From Burkholderia sp. 4M9327F10 (GTDB lineage Bacteria > Pseudomonadota > Gammaproteobacteria > Burkholderiales > Burkholderiaceae), in contig NZ_SCNV01000003.1 in assembly GCF_005503145.1 (NCBI RefSeq), positions 186,001 through 250,000 on the forward strand: 64,000 nucleotides of DNA, given 5' to 3'. A program made the position numbers and the translations under genes. The notes below the pieces were generated by a model that ran no database searches, was not told the DNA's origin, and saw nothing but the letters and a program-made list of their open reading frames with translations. Positions 1 through 8,692 of the stretch are shown here, piece after piece; the stretch's first letter is position 1, and every line of letters starts with the position of its first letter.

Positions 1-344
1 TTCTGATACGCGATTCGCAACACATCGCGAAAGCCGCGTGTGGTGACGAGCGCGACCGGTTCGCCCTTGCGTTCGAGCAAGGCGTTAGTCGCGACCGTTG
101 TCCCCATCTTGACCATTTCGACGTCGTGCGGGGTGATCGCTTCACCGGCTTGCAACCCGAGCAGATGACGAATCCCTGCGACGGCCGCATCGCGATACTG
201 CTCCGGGTTTTCAGAGAGCAGCTTGTGCGTAGTGAGCGTGCCGTCCGGGCGGCGCGCGACGATATCGGTAAAGGTGCCTCCGCGGTCTATCCAGAACTGC
301 CAGCGGGACGGCGTGCAAACATCGGAGCTGTGATCGTGCGTCAT
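1..344 (-). CDS. 5-oxoprolinase / hydantoinase A-type protein, N-terminal part
   Basis: Translating the minus strand from the ATG at 344 gives about 114 residues before the window edge. Near residue 20 is [16 protein letters not shown], the glycine-rich phosphate-binding start of the HyuA/5-oxoprolinase N-terminal domain. [17 protein letters not shown] follows near residue 80, the second family signature. The family hydrolyses 5-oxoproline or hydantoins with ATP. The gene is cut by the window, so a full-length OPLAH-type enzyme cannot be told from a stand-alone HyuA subunit. It follows the MFS gene by about 50 bases in the same direction, so co-transcription with it and the DUF1445 gene is likely. 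Together they suggest catabolism of a pyroglutamate-like compound (inference). Confidence 0.85.
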   Translation of the reverse strand, partial: MTHDHSSDVCTPSRWQFWIDRGGTFTDIVARRPDGTLTTHKLLSENPEQYRDAAVAGIRHLLGLQAGEAITPHDVEMVKMGTTVATNALLERKGEPVALVTTRGFRDVLRIAYQ

Positions 345-394
345 GGTGTCGAGGTCTTTGATGCGAAAGGTGTAAGAGATGCGAGAGAGGCGAA

Positions 395-1702
395 TCAGGC
401 CGATTCGAGTTCGCGGCCGCGCGTTTCGGGCAACGTGAGCGCGGCGATGATCAGCACGCCGTATGCGGCTACCGCGAATATCCCGATGCTCGTGCCAAGG
501 CCAAACCGGCTCGACAGGGCGCCGATCAGCACGGGGAACAGCGCCCCGATCGCGCGGCCGACGTTGTAGCAAAAGCCCTGGCCTGAGCCGCGTACGCGGG
601 TCGGAAAGAGTTCGGTGAGGAATGCGCCCATGCCCGAGAAAATGCCCGACGCAAAGAAGCCAAGCGGAAAGCCGAGCCACAGCATCGACGCATTCGTGAA
701 CGGCAACGAGGTGTACGCGAAAGCAATCGCCATCGAGCCGAGCGCGAACAGGATGAAGTTCGGCTTGCGGCCGATGCGGTCCGTGAGCCACGCGCTGCAC
801 AGATAACCCGTATACGAACCGGCGATGATCATCGCCAGATAGCCGCCTGTGCCCAGCACCGTGAGATGTCGTTCGGTCTTGAGGTACGTCGGCAGCCATG
901 TCGTGATCGCGTAGTAGCCGCCTTGTGCGCCAGTGGTGAGGAGTGCGGCGCGCAGCGTTGTCGAAAGCAGCCGGGGTGCGAAGATTTCGGTGAAGCGGGG
1001 TGTGTCCTGCGCGTCCTGCTGCGCAACCTTCGCTTGCTCGAATACTTCGGGTTCTTTCACGTATCGGCGAATGAAGAGCACGAGGAGCGCCGGCACGAGC
1101 CCGATCAGGAACAACGCGCGCCACGCGATTTCAGGCGCCATCACGGAGAACAGCACGGCGTAGAGCAGGGCGGCCATGCCCCAGCCGAGCGCCCAGCCGG
1201 ATTGCACGAGACCGACCGCCTTGCCGCGATCGCGTGCGCGGATCACCTCGCCGATCAGCACGGCGCCCGCCGTCCATTCGCCGCCGAAGCCAAAGCCCAT
1301 GAGCGCGCGAGCGGCGAGCAGCTGGCCGTAGTTTTGTGCGAGACCGCACAACGCCGTGAACACCGCGAACCACAGCACGGTGAGTTGCAACGTGCGTACG
1401 CGGCCGATGCGATCGGAGAGTATCCCCGCGATCCAACCGCCCAGCGCGGACGAAAGCAGCGTCATCGTGCCGATGAAGCCGGCGTCGGCAAGCGAGATGC
1501 CCCAGGTGGCCACGAGCGTCGGAATAACGAAGGACAGCATCTGCGTGTCCATGCCGTCGAGCATATAGCCGACCTTGCAGCTCCAGAACGCGCGGCGTGC
1601 GCGCGGACCGGCTTCCGCGTACCAGGAAAGCTGCGGACTGTCTGCCGCTGCTGTCATGTTGGTGGCATCGTCGACGCTTGCCGTGAGTGTCTTGCTGTCC
1701 AT
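395..1702 (-). CDS. MFS transporter, aromatic acid/sugar acid symporter-like
   Basis: A 435-residue membrane protein with the 12-helix major facilitator pattern. The loop after helix 2 reads [14 protein letters not shown], a good match to the MFS GxxxDRxGRR signature, and a second copy ([10 protein letters not shown]) occurs in the second half. The ATG at 1702 was chosen because AGGAG lies just upstream; the frame is open further 5' but has no ribosome site there. It lies between the DUF1445 gene and the oxoprolinase gene, all on the minus strand, so it probably imports their substrate (inference). The substrate cannot be read from sequence; an organic-acid or 5-oxoproline symporter is the simplest guess. 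Confidence 0.85.
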   Translation of the reverse strand: MDSKTLTASVDDATNMTAAADSPQLSWYAEAGPRARRAFWSCKVGYMLDGMDTQMLSFVIPTLVATWGISLADAGFIGTMTLLSSALGGWIAGILSDRIGRVRTLQLTVLWFAVFTALCGLAQNYGQLLAARALMGFGFGGEWTAGAVLIGEVIRARDRGKAVGLVQSGWALGWGMAALLYAVLFSVMAPEIAWRALFLIGLVPALLVLFIRRYVKEPEVFEQAKVAQQDAQDTPRFTEIFAPRLLSTTLRAALLTTGAQGGYYAITTWLPTYLKTERHLTVLGTGGYLAMIIAGSYTGYLCSAWLTDRIGRKPNFILFALGSMAIAFAYTSLPFTNASMLWLGFPLGFFASGIFSGMGAFLTELFPTRVRGSGQGFCYNVGRAIGALFPVLIGALSSRFGLGTSIGIFAVAAYGVLIIAALTLPETRGRELESA

Positions 1703-1866
1703 CTGCTGCTCCTGTGAATAGACGCATGAGTAACGAGCGAAGCCACGCAAAAGCTTAGGGATGCGTCTTTCCCTCCGGGCCGATTGGCCGCCGGATGGCT
1801 TCGGGATGCTGTGATTGGGTTGTGGCCCGGCCGCACGGTGTCAGGCCACGCGCGACGCAGGAACGG

Positions 1867-2640
1867 TCAGAAGATGGCCAGCGATGCGTTGGTGATGTCC
1901 GTCATCAACATATGTCCCGGCGCGTGGGCGATGGCGAGCGGTAGCTTCGCGGCCATCAACGCGGTTTGCGGCGTCACACCGCAGGCCCAGTAGACCGGCA
2001 GTTCGCCCGGGTGGATCGTCACCGCATCGCCGAACTCGGGGCGCGCGAGATCGGCAATACCGAGTTCCGCCGGATCGCCGATATGCACGGGTGCGCCGTG
2101 CACGCCCGGAAAGCGGCTCGTGATCTGCACGGCGCGGATCGCGTCGGCGCCGCGGAGCGGACGCATCGACACGACGAGTTCGCCGCCGAACACACCGGCG
2201 CGCTGGTTCGGAATGTTCGTGCGATACATCGGCACGTTTCGGCCTTCTTCAACGTGGCGCAGTCCGATGCCTTCCTTCGCGAGCATGTGTTCGAACGAGA
2301 ACGAGCAGCCGATGGCGAACACGACGAAATCGTCCTGCCAGTGTGCTTCGATCGATTCGACGCATGCGCTCAACTCGCCATCCCGATAGACGTTGTAGGC
2401 CGGAACATCGGTGCGGATATCGATGTCGCGGCCGAGCACCGGCACGCGGAAGTCGCCGGGCTCGCCCACGCCGAGCAATGGACACGGCTTCGGATTCGCA
2501 TGACAGAAGCGCAGGAAATCGTGCGCGTACGCGGCCGGCAGGATCGCGAGATTGGCTTGCGCGTAGTCGCCGCAATGGCCGGCCGTCGGGCCGCGGAAGT
2601 CGCGATGGCGTACGGCTTGGCGGAATTCGAATGGCGTCAT
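1867..2640 (-). CDS. DUF1445 / putative hydro-lyase family protein
   Basis: A 257-residue soluble protein of the DUF1445 (YcsI-like) family, recognised from the start [20 protein letters not shown], the central [12 protein letters not shown] and [15 protein letters not shown] motifs, and the C-terminal [19 protein letters not shown] segment; length is normal. Members are annotated as putative hydro-lyases, and DUF1445 also occurs in mammalian D-glutamate cyclase, which interconverts D-glutamate and 5-oxo-D-proline. The oxoprolinase downstream fits such a link, but activity of this protein is not established. It is the first gene of the likely DUF1445-MFS-oxoprolinase operon and is divergent from the LysR gene at 2858. 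Confidence 0.85.
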   Translation of the reverse strand: MTPFEFRQAVRHRDFRGPTAGHCGDYAQANLAILPAAYAHDFLRFCHANPKPCPLLGVGEPGDFRVPVLGRDIDIRTDVPAYNVYRDGELSACVESIEAHWQDDFVVFAIGCSFSFEHMLAKEGIGLRHVEEGRNVPMYRTNIPNQRAGVFGGELVVSMRPLRGADAIRAVQITSRFPGVHGAPVHIGDPAELGIADLARPEFGDAVTIHPGELPVYWACGVTPQTALMAAKLPLAIAHAPGHMLMTDITNASLAIF

Positions 2641-2772
2641 GGTGTCAGCGTGCTCGTGCGGGTGGCTCTGGGTCGCCTTTAAGGGCGGCGTGCGATGTTT
2701 GTGCGCTCAGACAAAGCATAGAAAAGAAGAAAATATGACGCCAACTAGTTTTATTTGCGAAAAGTGAATAGA

Positions 2773-2787
2773 ATTTCTTAACGAAAT
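2773..2787. promoter_or_regulatory. Candidate LysR operator in the divergent promoter
   Basis: ATTTC-TTAAC-GAAAT is a perfect 5-base inverted repeat with a 5-base gap and contains a T-N11-A core. It sits in the 217-base AT-rich gap between the DUF1445 gene (start 2640) and the LysR gene (start 2858), where a LysR protein would bind to control both. Assignment as an operator is inference. Confidence 0.4.
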
Positions 2788-2857
2788 CACGGGTTTTCCC
2801 GAATCACGATGAGTTTTTTGGAGCAGTTCTCCCAGTCGCTTTTGCCACCTTCGGCCT

Positions 2858-3790
2858 ATGAACACGCGCTTTCTCGAAACCTTCGTCACGCTGGCCAAGC
2901 TGCGCAGTTTTCGCACCACGGCGACAGCTTTGCACGCCACGCCCGCGGCGATCTCGCAGCGTCTGAAAGCGTTGGAAGACGAATTGCGGACCACACTCGT
3001 CGATCGCGAGAGCCGTGATTTCCGGCTTACGGCGAACGGCGAATATCTGCTGGGCTATGCGAAGGCCGTGGTGGAAGCGACGCGCCAGTTGCAGGCCGCC
3101 GCGTCACATGAAGGCGCGATGCGCGGCAAACTGCGGCTCGGCGTGATCGAGACGGTCGTGCATAGCTGGCTCGCCGATTACATGCGGCGTCTCGCGGACG
3201 ACTTCCCGCAACTCGAAGTCGAGCTGGCGGTGGACGTGAGCGTTGTTTTGCAGCGGCGGCTGATAGCGGGCGAACTCGATCTCATCATTCGCGTGGAAGG
3301 CAGCGACGAGGAATCCGTGGTGTGCGACGCGCTCGCGAACTATCCGGTGCACTGGGTAGCGCGCGCGGGTCTGTTGCCGCTCTCGCGCAGCGGGCTCGCG
3401 AAACGCGTGCTGCGTCATCCGATCCTGACGTTCGGGCGCGGAACGGCGCCGCATCGCGCGCTGGAGGACATCGTCGGCAAGCTGGCGCTCGCCAATGGCG
3501 TGCCGCTCTCGGATACGCGCATCACGGGCTCCCCGTCGATTTCGGTGATCGTGCGACTCGTGCGCGATGGGTTTGGCGTGGCGGCGATTCCGCGTCTCTT
3601 TGTCGACGATCTGATCGCCCGCGGCGAGGTGGTGGAGTTGCCGTTGCAGCCTTCGCCGCCGTCCATCGTGGTGTCGATGTCACGCCGCGCGGATGCACCG
3701 TTGCTCGTACACGGCGCGGCGAACGCGGCGCGTGCGGCATGTCATGGGTATTGCGAGTTGGAGGATCGGCGCTTGATTGAGCGCTTGTAA
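2858..3790 (+). CDS. LysR-family transcriptional regulator
   Basis: A 310-residue LysR regulator. The winged helix-turn-helix occupies residues 1-60 (LAKLRSFRTTATALHATPAAIS then QRLKALEDELRTTLVDRESR), followed by a substrate-binding domain from about residue 90 (LRLGVIETVVHSWLADYM). Starts at ATG 2858, divergent from DUF1445. By LysR convention it should activate the oxoproline-type operon and repress itself; the effector is unknown but may be the operon substrate (inference). The 217-base gap is clearly richer in A+T than both flanking genes, as expected for a divergent promoter. Confidence 0.9.
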   Translation: MNTRFLETFVTLAKLRSFRTTATALHATPAAISQRLKALEDELRTTLVDRESRDFRLTANGEYLLGYAKAVVEATRQLQAAASHEGAMRGKLRLGVIETVVHSWLADYMRRLADDFPQLEVELAVDVSVVLQRRLIAGELDLIIRVEGSDEESVVCDALANYPVHWVARAGLLPLSRSGLAKRVLRHPILTFGRGTAPHRALEDIVGKLALANGVPLSDTRITGSPSISVIVRLVRDGFGVAAIPRLFVDDLIARGEVVELPLQPSPPSIVVSMSRRADAPLLVHGAANAARAACHGYCELEDRRLIERL

Positions 3791-4302
3791 AACTGGGTCC
3801 TTGCCGACATCCGTTGAGGAGATGCGATAGTATGACCCTGCGGATCAGTGTGTCAAATACGGCGCTATGCGCCCACGAGCGCCGCTCGCCATTGCTGGAT
3901 TAGTGTCATTTATACGACCGCTTCGCTCGGATATCTGCCCTTGGACCCGAACGGCGCGAATGGCAGCAGCGGGTCGACAATGGAAGTTCTCGTCGATAGA
4001 GCGTCGATCGACGCGGAAGACACTACAGGCCTCTGGTTTTGATCCCACTTATTCTGTATTTTTGTCGGACTTTGCGAACGCAATTCTTGCAGCCAATAAG
4101 CGCGTGGTAGCTACGCTGACGTTCAGAATGAACGTCCACCTCTTCGATCTGTATGACTTGCCTGCGCTGTTCCGGGCATCGGCTGTACGGGTATTTGATG
4201 AGGGCGTAAATGACATTTTTCCCTCATTTCAGGTCAAATGGCACTATTCGAGGGTTCCCCGTAAAATGCGCCTTTCTGGGGTTTTCAGCGAACGACTTCG
4301 TC
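3791..4302. other. Intergenic region without a supported gene
   Basis: About 510 bases between the LysR stop and the GlxA-type start. An open plus-strand frame crosses it from 3867, but its protein has no recognisable domain, Arg/Ser-rich non-coding composition and no ribosome site, and it runs into the GlxA gene in another frame. No clear terminator, tRNA or repeat was seen. Confidence 0.5.
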
Positions 4303-5250
4303 ATGCATCGAATTGGATTCTTCGTTTGCCGTGGCCACGATGCTCTTGATCTTGGTGGACCACTTTCCGCGTTCAATCAGGTGATCACAGCCGCTGGCCA
4401 TACTCCATATGATCTTCATGTAATCTCGGAGTCCGGAGGCCCGGTTCCTGGCAATACCGCCCTTTCGATCGAGACAAAGCCGATCGGAAGGCGTACGTTT
4501 GACACCGTTGTTTTCGTGGGCGGTGATATAGATCCGATGCAGACGCCGGAGAACATCGCCGCTGCCAGGAAATTGGGAGTCAGGGCCTCGCGGGTGGCAA
4601 GCGTGTGTACCGGGGCGTTTCTGCTTGCGGAAACCGGCTTGCTGGATGGCTTGAGAGCGACGACGCACTGGCGATACGCTGCTCTATTGCAGTCGTGCTT
4701 CCCTCGCATCAGGGTCGAGGGCGATAGTATCTATATCGTGGATGGCCGCATCTGGACGTCGGCGGGCATCGCTTCCGGAATAGATCTGGCGCTCGGCATG
4801 ATTGAAAAAGACATGGGCGCGGAGATTGCGCGCGCTGTTTCCAGGCTTTTGGTTGTTCCGTATCGTCGGCCAGGAGGTCAGTCTCAATTCTCTGCCATGT
4901 CGCAGATGGAGCCGGAATCGGATCGTATCCGCATCGCCCTGAATTTTGCCAGGGAACATCTGGCTGAAGCGCTACCTGTCGAACGACTTGCCGACGCCGC
5001 AAGATTGAGTTTGCGACAGTTCGGACGAGCTTTTCGCCGTGAAACCGGTGAAACACCTGCCAAGGCGGTCGAGCGCTTGCGAGTCGAAGCTGCGAGGCTG
5101 CGCCTGCAGGGCGGTAGCGAACCGATCGAACAGATTGCCCTGGCCGTGGGATTCACGGATCCAGAACGGATGCGGAGGGCCTTCATCAAACTGCATGGGC
5201 ACCCACCGCAAGCGATCCGACGCGAGAGCCGATCTAACGGAGCGCGCTGA
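4303..5250 (+). CDS. GlxA-type regulator (DJ-1/PfpI domain plus AraC helix-turn-helix)
   Basis: A 315-residue protein. Residues 1-170 form a DJ-1/PfpI-like sensor domain (start MHRIGFFVCRGHDALDLGGP) with the nucleophile-elbow motif SVCTGAFLLAE, Cys near residue 102. Residues 215-310 form an AraC/XylS DNA-binding domain (LADAARLSLRQFGRAFRRET, then IALAVGFTDPERMRRAF). The ATG at 4303 was chosen because the DJ-1 strand begins there; the open frame extends upstream to 4210 but that part is unlike the family. It converges on the 5343-7704 gene group, which includes another DJ-1 protein, so it may regulate that group (inference). The stop codon lies inside a strong hairpin. Confidence 0.88.
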   Translation: MHRIGFFVCRGHDALDLGGPLSAFNQVITAAGHTPYDLHVISESGGPVPGNTALSIETKPIGRRTFDTVVFVGGDIDPMQTPENIAAARKLGVRASRVASVCTGAFLLAETGLLDGLRATTHWRYAALLQSCFPRIRVEGDSIYIVDGRIWTSAGIASGIDLALGMIEKDMGAEIARAVSRLLVVPYRRPGGQSQFSAMSQMEPESDRIRIALNFAREHLAEALPVERLADAARLSLRQFGRAFRRETGETPAKAVERLRVEAARLRLQGGSEPIEQIALAVGFTDPERMRRAFIKLHGHPPQAIRRESRSNGAR

Positions 5251-5274
5251 TCGGCCGCCGCCGATCAGCGCGCT
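5241..5274. terminator. Very strong hairpin, likely bidirectional terminator
   Basis: A perfect 15-base-pair stem (AGCGCGCTGATCGGC with its complement at 5260-5274) around a 4-base loop CGCC. It includes the GlxA-type stop codon and lies between convergent genes. No T-run follows on either strand, so it is either a T-less terminator or an RNA-stability hairpin. Confidence 0.6.
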
Positions 5275-5342
5275 GTCTGGCCAACGTCCGTCTAATGGCC
5301 CGGTGGCGCTTTCGGTACGCGACTATCTATTTCGCCGGACGA

Positions 5343-5825
5343 TCAATGACCGTCAGTTTTTAGGGCTGCGTAATCATTCCAGATGTCGCGGTGCAACTTC
5401 CAGGCGTCGCCCTGCTTCAGAAAGATGAGAATCTGCTTACCGCGGAATTTGAGCTTTCCACCCGGGTCACGAATCTCCGCATCCGAAACCTCGGTCACGA
5501 TTCGATCATTACCGTAGAACTCGTAATTGCTGAACGATACAGTGTCAGGCTTGGATCCGGCATATCCCTTGGTGAAGTAGCCGGTGATCGCGCTACTCCC
5601 CGTTACCTTGTCGCCTCCAGGTGGCAAGAGTGTGCCATCGTTTGTATAGAGGTGACCTATCGCCTCGTAGTCCCCTCGTCCAAAGGCATCCGCCCATCGC
5701 GCGTTTTCGGCTTTGATGGCCGCTTCGGGCGGACGTTGCGAATCACCGGCAGTGGCCGGCCCCGTAAACATGAAAAAGGAGACGCAGGCTGCAAGAGCAG
5801 CAGCACAAAGACGGATTTGTTGCAT
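5343..5825 (-). CDS. Exported SgcJ/EcaC-type NTF2-like (SnoaL-like) protein
   Basis: A 160-residue protein with an N-terminal signal peptide (LCAAALAACVSFFMFTGPATAG, cleavage near residue 26) and a DUF4440/SnoaL-like fold. Typical motifs are AIKAENARWADAFGRGDYEA, HLYTNDGTLLPPGGD and the terminal DAWKLHRDIWNDYA. These cone-shaped alpha+beta domains often bind small molecules; no catalytic function can be assigned. Start ATG at 5825. It is the last gene of a minus-strand group with the Tat-exported DJ-1 protein and the SDR. Two more NTF2-like genes occur at 14739 and 16997, the latter also exported. Confidence 0.85.
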   Translation of the reverse strand: MQQIRLCAAALAACVSFFMFTGPATAGDSQRPPEAAIKAENARWADAFGRGDYEAIGHLYTNDGTLLPPGGDKVTGSSAITGYFTKGYAGSKPDTVSFSNYEFYGNDRIVTEVSDAEIRDPGGKLKFRGKQILIFLKQGDAWKLHRDIWNDYAALKTDGH

Positions 5826-5949
5826 CGAGTGATTCCTGATCCTGGCTTAAATTGAAAGGGCTGCGCCAAATGCGCAGGTGGAGGAGGCCATGTCGGCTGC
5901 GGCCTGCATCGAGGCCAGCGGATGGCCGCACACGTTGCTCGCAAGCGTT

Positions 5950-6804
5950 TCAGAGAACGCCTGGGATTCGTGCGAGCCCTCTGGATGCACCGGGCAATTC
6001 TTTGTCGGCCATCGCGATTATTTCCGGCCGCGCGTCTCTGGGATGACCGGAGTGGAACGGCGGAGCGGGATCATATTCGATCACGAGTTGTGTGAATTCA
6101 GCGGCCTGTTGACCGCGTAGCTTCGCTGCAACGCGGAGTGCGAAGTCGATGCCCGCCGTCACGCCGCCGCCGCTCATGAACCGGCCGTTGTCGTCTTCTA
6201 CGAAGCGATCGGGAACGGGAATGGCGCCGTATTCGGACAGCTTGTTGACGAAGGCCCAATGGCAGGCGCTGCGCTTACCCTTGAGAACGCCCGTTGCGGC
6301 GAGCACAAGTGATCCGTTGCAAACCGACGTAACGTGTTTGGCGCTTTCTGCCAGACGCCGGATCTGCGCTTGATACTCTGGTTGCATCGGCGCTGTCAAA
6401 TTGGACCCGCCGGGGACCAGGATCATGTCTGTTTTCTCGATATCGGCCAGCCGTTCAGTCTTGCCATACACGACTCCAAATTCGAGGGTCACGTTGCCTC
6501 CATTGAGGCTCGCGTAGCGAACGTTCGTATTCGGTAGCCGGTGGAAAATCTCGCTGGGACCGGCGAAGTCGAGAAGTGTGCCTCCATCGTAATTGACGAT
6601 CAAAATATTGAGGGGATCATTCGGGGCAAGTGCCCCCTCGCTGCCGGTCTGCGCAAAAACGGGAGTGGCATGCCCAAGCAGGGCTCCACCACCCAGGACG
6701 GCGCCGAGGGTGGCGACGCTTCCAAACTTGAGAACATCGCGGCGCGAACGACCTGCTCTGGTGAGTTGCTCTCCGGAAGCATTGCTTTCGCTACTGTCGG
6801 TCAA
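5950..6804 (-). CDS. Tat-exported DJ-1/PfpI family protein, isonitrile hydratase-like
   Basis: About 284 residues. Near the N-terminus is a twin-arginine signal, SRRDVLKFGSVATLGAVLGG, ending near ATPVFA. The mature part is a DJ-1/PfpI domain with the elbow motif TSVCNGSLVLAATGVLKG and the downstream ACHWAF and MSGGGVTAGIDFALR segments, resembling isonitrile hydratase and GlxA sensor domains but without a DNA-binding domain. The frame is open from a GTG at 6822, but AAGGAG sits 8 bases before the TTG at 6804, so the TTG is the better start. Tat export of such a protein implies folding, perhaps with Cys chemistry, before export. Substrate unknown. Confidence 0.82.
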   Translation of the reverse strand: MTDSSESNASGEQLTRAGRSRRDVLKFGSVATLGAVLGGGALLGHATPVFAQTGSEGALAPNDPLNILIVNYDGGTLLDFAGPSEIFHRLPNTNVRYASLNGGNVTLEFGVVYGKTERLADIEKTDMILVPGGSNLTAPMQPEYQAQIRRLAESAKHVTSVCNGSLVLAATGVLKGKRSACHWAFVNKLSEYGAIPVPDRFVEDDNGRFMSGGGVTAGIDFALRVAAKLRGQQAAEFTQLVIEYDPAPPFHSGHPRDARPEIIAMADKELPGASRGLARIPGVL

Positions 6805-6957
6805 GATAATTTCTCCTTGCACTTCGGCCCCCTCTGCGAGCGCAACCAGGCTGGGCCAGATTGAAATACCACCACGACGAACAACGTGGTGGACGTGAGA
6901 TCAAGATGTGGATGAGCCCGGATGACGTGTAGGGCTCTGGAAGCGGGAATCGCAGGC

Positions 6958-7704
6958 TTAAAGCTGCGAGGCGCCGCCGTCGACGATCAGTTCGGTGCCG
7001 ACAACGTAGGAGGATTCGTCGCTAGCGAGATAGAGTGCCGCGTTGGCAATGTCCTCGGCCTTGCCCATGTGGCCCACCGGAATAGCTTTGGCGAATTCGG
7101 CCTTACGGTCGCGTACCCATTCGTCGGGCATGCCCCACTTGGTGATCAGAGGCGTATTGATCGCGCCGGGAGCGATCGCGTTAAAGCGGATCTTCCGGTC
7201 GAGAAACTCGTAGGACCAACTGCGGGCAAGCGATCGCACGGCAGCCTTCGCCGCAGCAGTCAACGAGATGCCATGCTTGCCGGTCTGCGCGACAAATGAT
7301 GTATTTAGGATAACTGATGAACCTTCTCGCAAGTATGGCAGCACAGCTTGAAGCGTGAACACCACGCCCTTGACGTTGATGTCCATGATCTCGTTATAGA
7401 GATCGTTATCGATGTCGTTGACTGCCGATGGGAAAGCCCAGCCAGCGTTGGCGAACACGGCATCCAGGCCGCCGAACTTCTCTTTTACCTCAGCGGCAAT
7501 CGCTCGCATGTCCGTGATCGAACGTACGTCGCCCTTGAGAACGAGCGCATTCTCGCCAAGCTCGGCCTTCACACGCTCAAACACGGCATTGTCGCGGCCA
7601 GTAACCGCAACTCGGGCACCTTCTGCAATGAACAGCTTCGCGGTTGCAAGACCGATGCCACTGGTACCACCCGTGATTAAAGCTGACTTGTTCTTGAGCC
7701 TCAT
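6958..7704 (-). CDS. Short-chain dehydrogenase/reductase family protein lacking the catalytic Tyr
   Basis: A 248-residue classical SDR with the cofactor motif TGGTSGIGLATAKLF at residues 12-26, the NAG motif (DAVFANAGWAF) and the C-terminal YVVGTELIVDGGASQL. The expected YxxxK reads T-A-A-A-K (in ISLTAAAKAAVRSLARSW), so the catalytic Tyr is replaced by Thr while Lys is kept. Either activity is lost or chemistry differs; one altered codon or a sequencing error could also explain it. Start ATG 7704 has AAGGAA upstream. It leads a likely minus-strand operon with the DJ-1 and NTF2-like genes. Substrate unknown. Confidence 0.88.
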   Translation of the reverse strand: MRLKNKSALITGGTSGIGLATAKLFIAEGARVAVTGRDNAVFERVKAELGENALVLKGDVRSITDMRAIAAEVKEKFGGLDAVFANAGWAFPSAVNDIDNDLYNEIMDINVKGVVFTLQAVLPYLREGSSVILNTSFVAQTGKHGISLTAAAKAAVRSLARSWSYEFLDRKIRFNAIAPGAINTPLITKWGMPDEWVRDRKAEFAKAIPVGHMGKAEDIANAALYLASDESSYVVGTELIVDGGASQL

Positions 7705-7985
7705 CTTCTATTCCTTTTACGTGTTATTGACCAGGCCGAAGCTTCAAAACGCAATGGCGTTTGTGCGCTTTCCGCAGCATGATCTTCCACACGAAGTATG
7801 GAACGTGAAGCAAATGGCTCAAAGGTCTTATAACCCTCAAAAAACGCCACTCAACTTGTACTGATGACTAACGCATCTCGGCGTTTAGTGGCGGCATCGC
7901 ACGTCTGTACAAATCCCGCACAATGCCGTCCGCCGCCGCTCTGCGGTTGCCAGGCTGAGCCAGACAGTCAGCCGATCTGGAGCAG

Positions 7986-8468
7986 TCACGGCGTAACGCC
8001 GGCCCAGGGAACCAGGGCGTCAAGATCCGGCCGCATCGTGACGCTTTCCTGTTCGTTGGGATCCGTTCGGGCGATAACCGCAACGCAAGGCTCATCCGGG
8101 CTCGCGTTGTACGGAACATGCGGTACCCCTGCGGGAATATAAAAAAAGTCCCCGGCTCGAACCACCGCATGTTGTTCCAGTCGTTCGCCATACCAGCACC
8201 CCGAGACACCGCTCAGCTGGTAGATAGCGGTTTCATGCTCCGCGTGGAGATGCGCTTTGGCGCGGCCACCGGGCGGAATTGTTGCTAGCTGAAGATGTAC
8301 ATGCTTCGATCCCACGGTTTCCGCTGAGATGCCGACGGCGTAGGTGAGTCCTTGTTTGCCCTCGAACTCCGGGCCTGCTTGCACAAGCTGGCAGGTGGGG
8401 GGAGGGGCTTGTGTGCACGGGTATTCATCAATTCTCCAGATAACGCTGCATTGTCGAACGCAAGTCAC
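7986..8468 (-). CDS. Cupin-domain protein with a problematic 5' end
   Basis: A single-cupin protein of about 140-160 residues. The metal-site motifs are visible: HLHAEHETAIYQLSG (cupin 1) and GDFFYIPAGVPHVPYNAS (cupin 2), with GKQGLTYAVGISAETVGS before them. The in-frame start would be GTG at 8468 with no ribosome site. A better start, ATG-AAT-ACC-CGT preceded by GGAG, lies about 45 bases further in but one frame off. A single added base in the run of six C (plus strand about 8398-8405) would join that ATG to the domain. A true frameshift, a sequencing error or a weak GTG start are all possible. Product probably binds a small metabolite. Confidence 0.7.
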   Translation of the reverse strand: MTCVRQCSVIWRIDEYPCTQAPPPTCQLVQAGPEFEGKQGLTYAVGISAETVGSKHVHLQLATIPPGGRAKAHLHAEHETAIYQLSGVSGCWYGERLEQHAVVRAGDFFYIPAGVPHVPYNASPDEPCVAVIARTDPNEQESVTMRPDLDALVPWAGVTP

Positions 8469-8692
8469 TTATCGCGGCGGGGTGGGCCTTGAACGGCGGA
8501 ATCATCATGCTTCCCAGTTTGCCAAGACGAGCCTACGGCCTCGTGACATCGTCAAGTGAATGGGACAATGACATAACGCGCACCCCAGGCTTTTTATTCC
8601 CCCCGTACAAGTGGAGGAATAACGGCTAGTTGGAATGGCCTCTTCGCTAAAATACAACACCAGTTTCGATCCCTTCCGACCACGGACAGTCG

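Noticed and set aside
866..1717. Long open frame on the plus strand opposite the MFS gene
   Set aside because: Arg/His/Glu-rich protein with no domain; a mirror of the high-GC codon pattern of the MFS gene.
3867..4349. 160-codon plus-strand frame
   Set aside because: No recognisable domain or ribosome site; it overlaps the well-supported GlxA-type gene in another frame.
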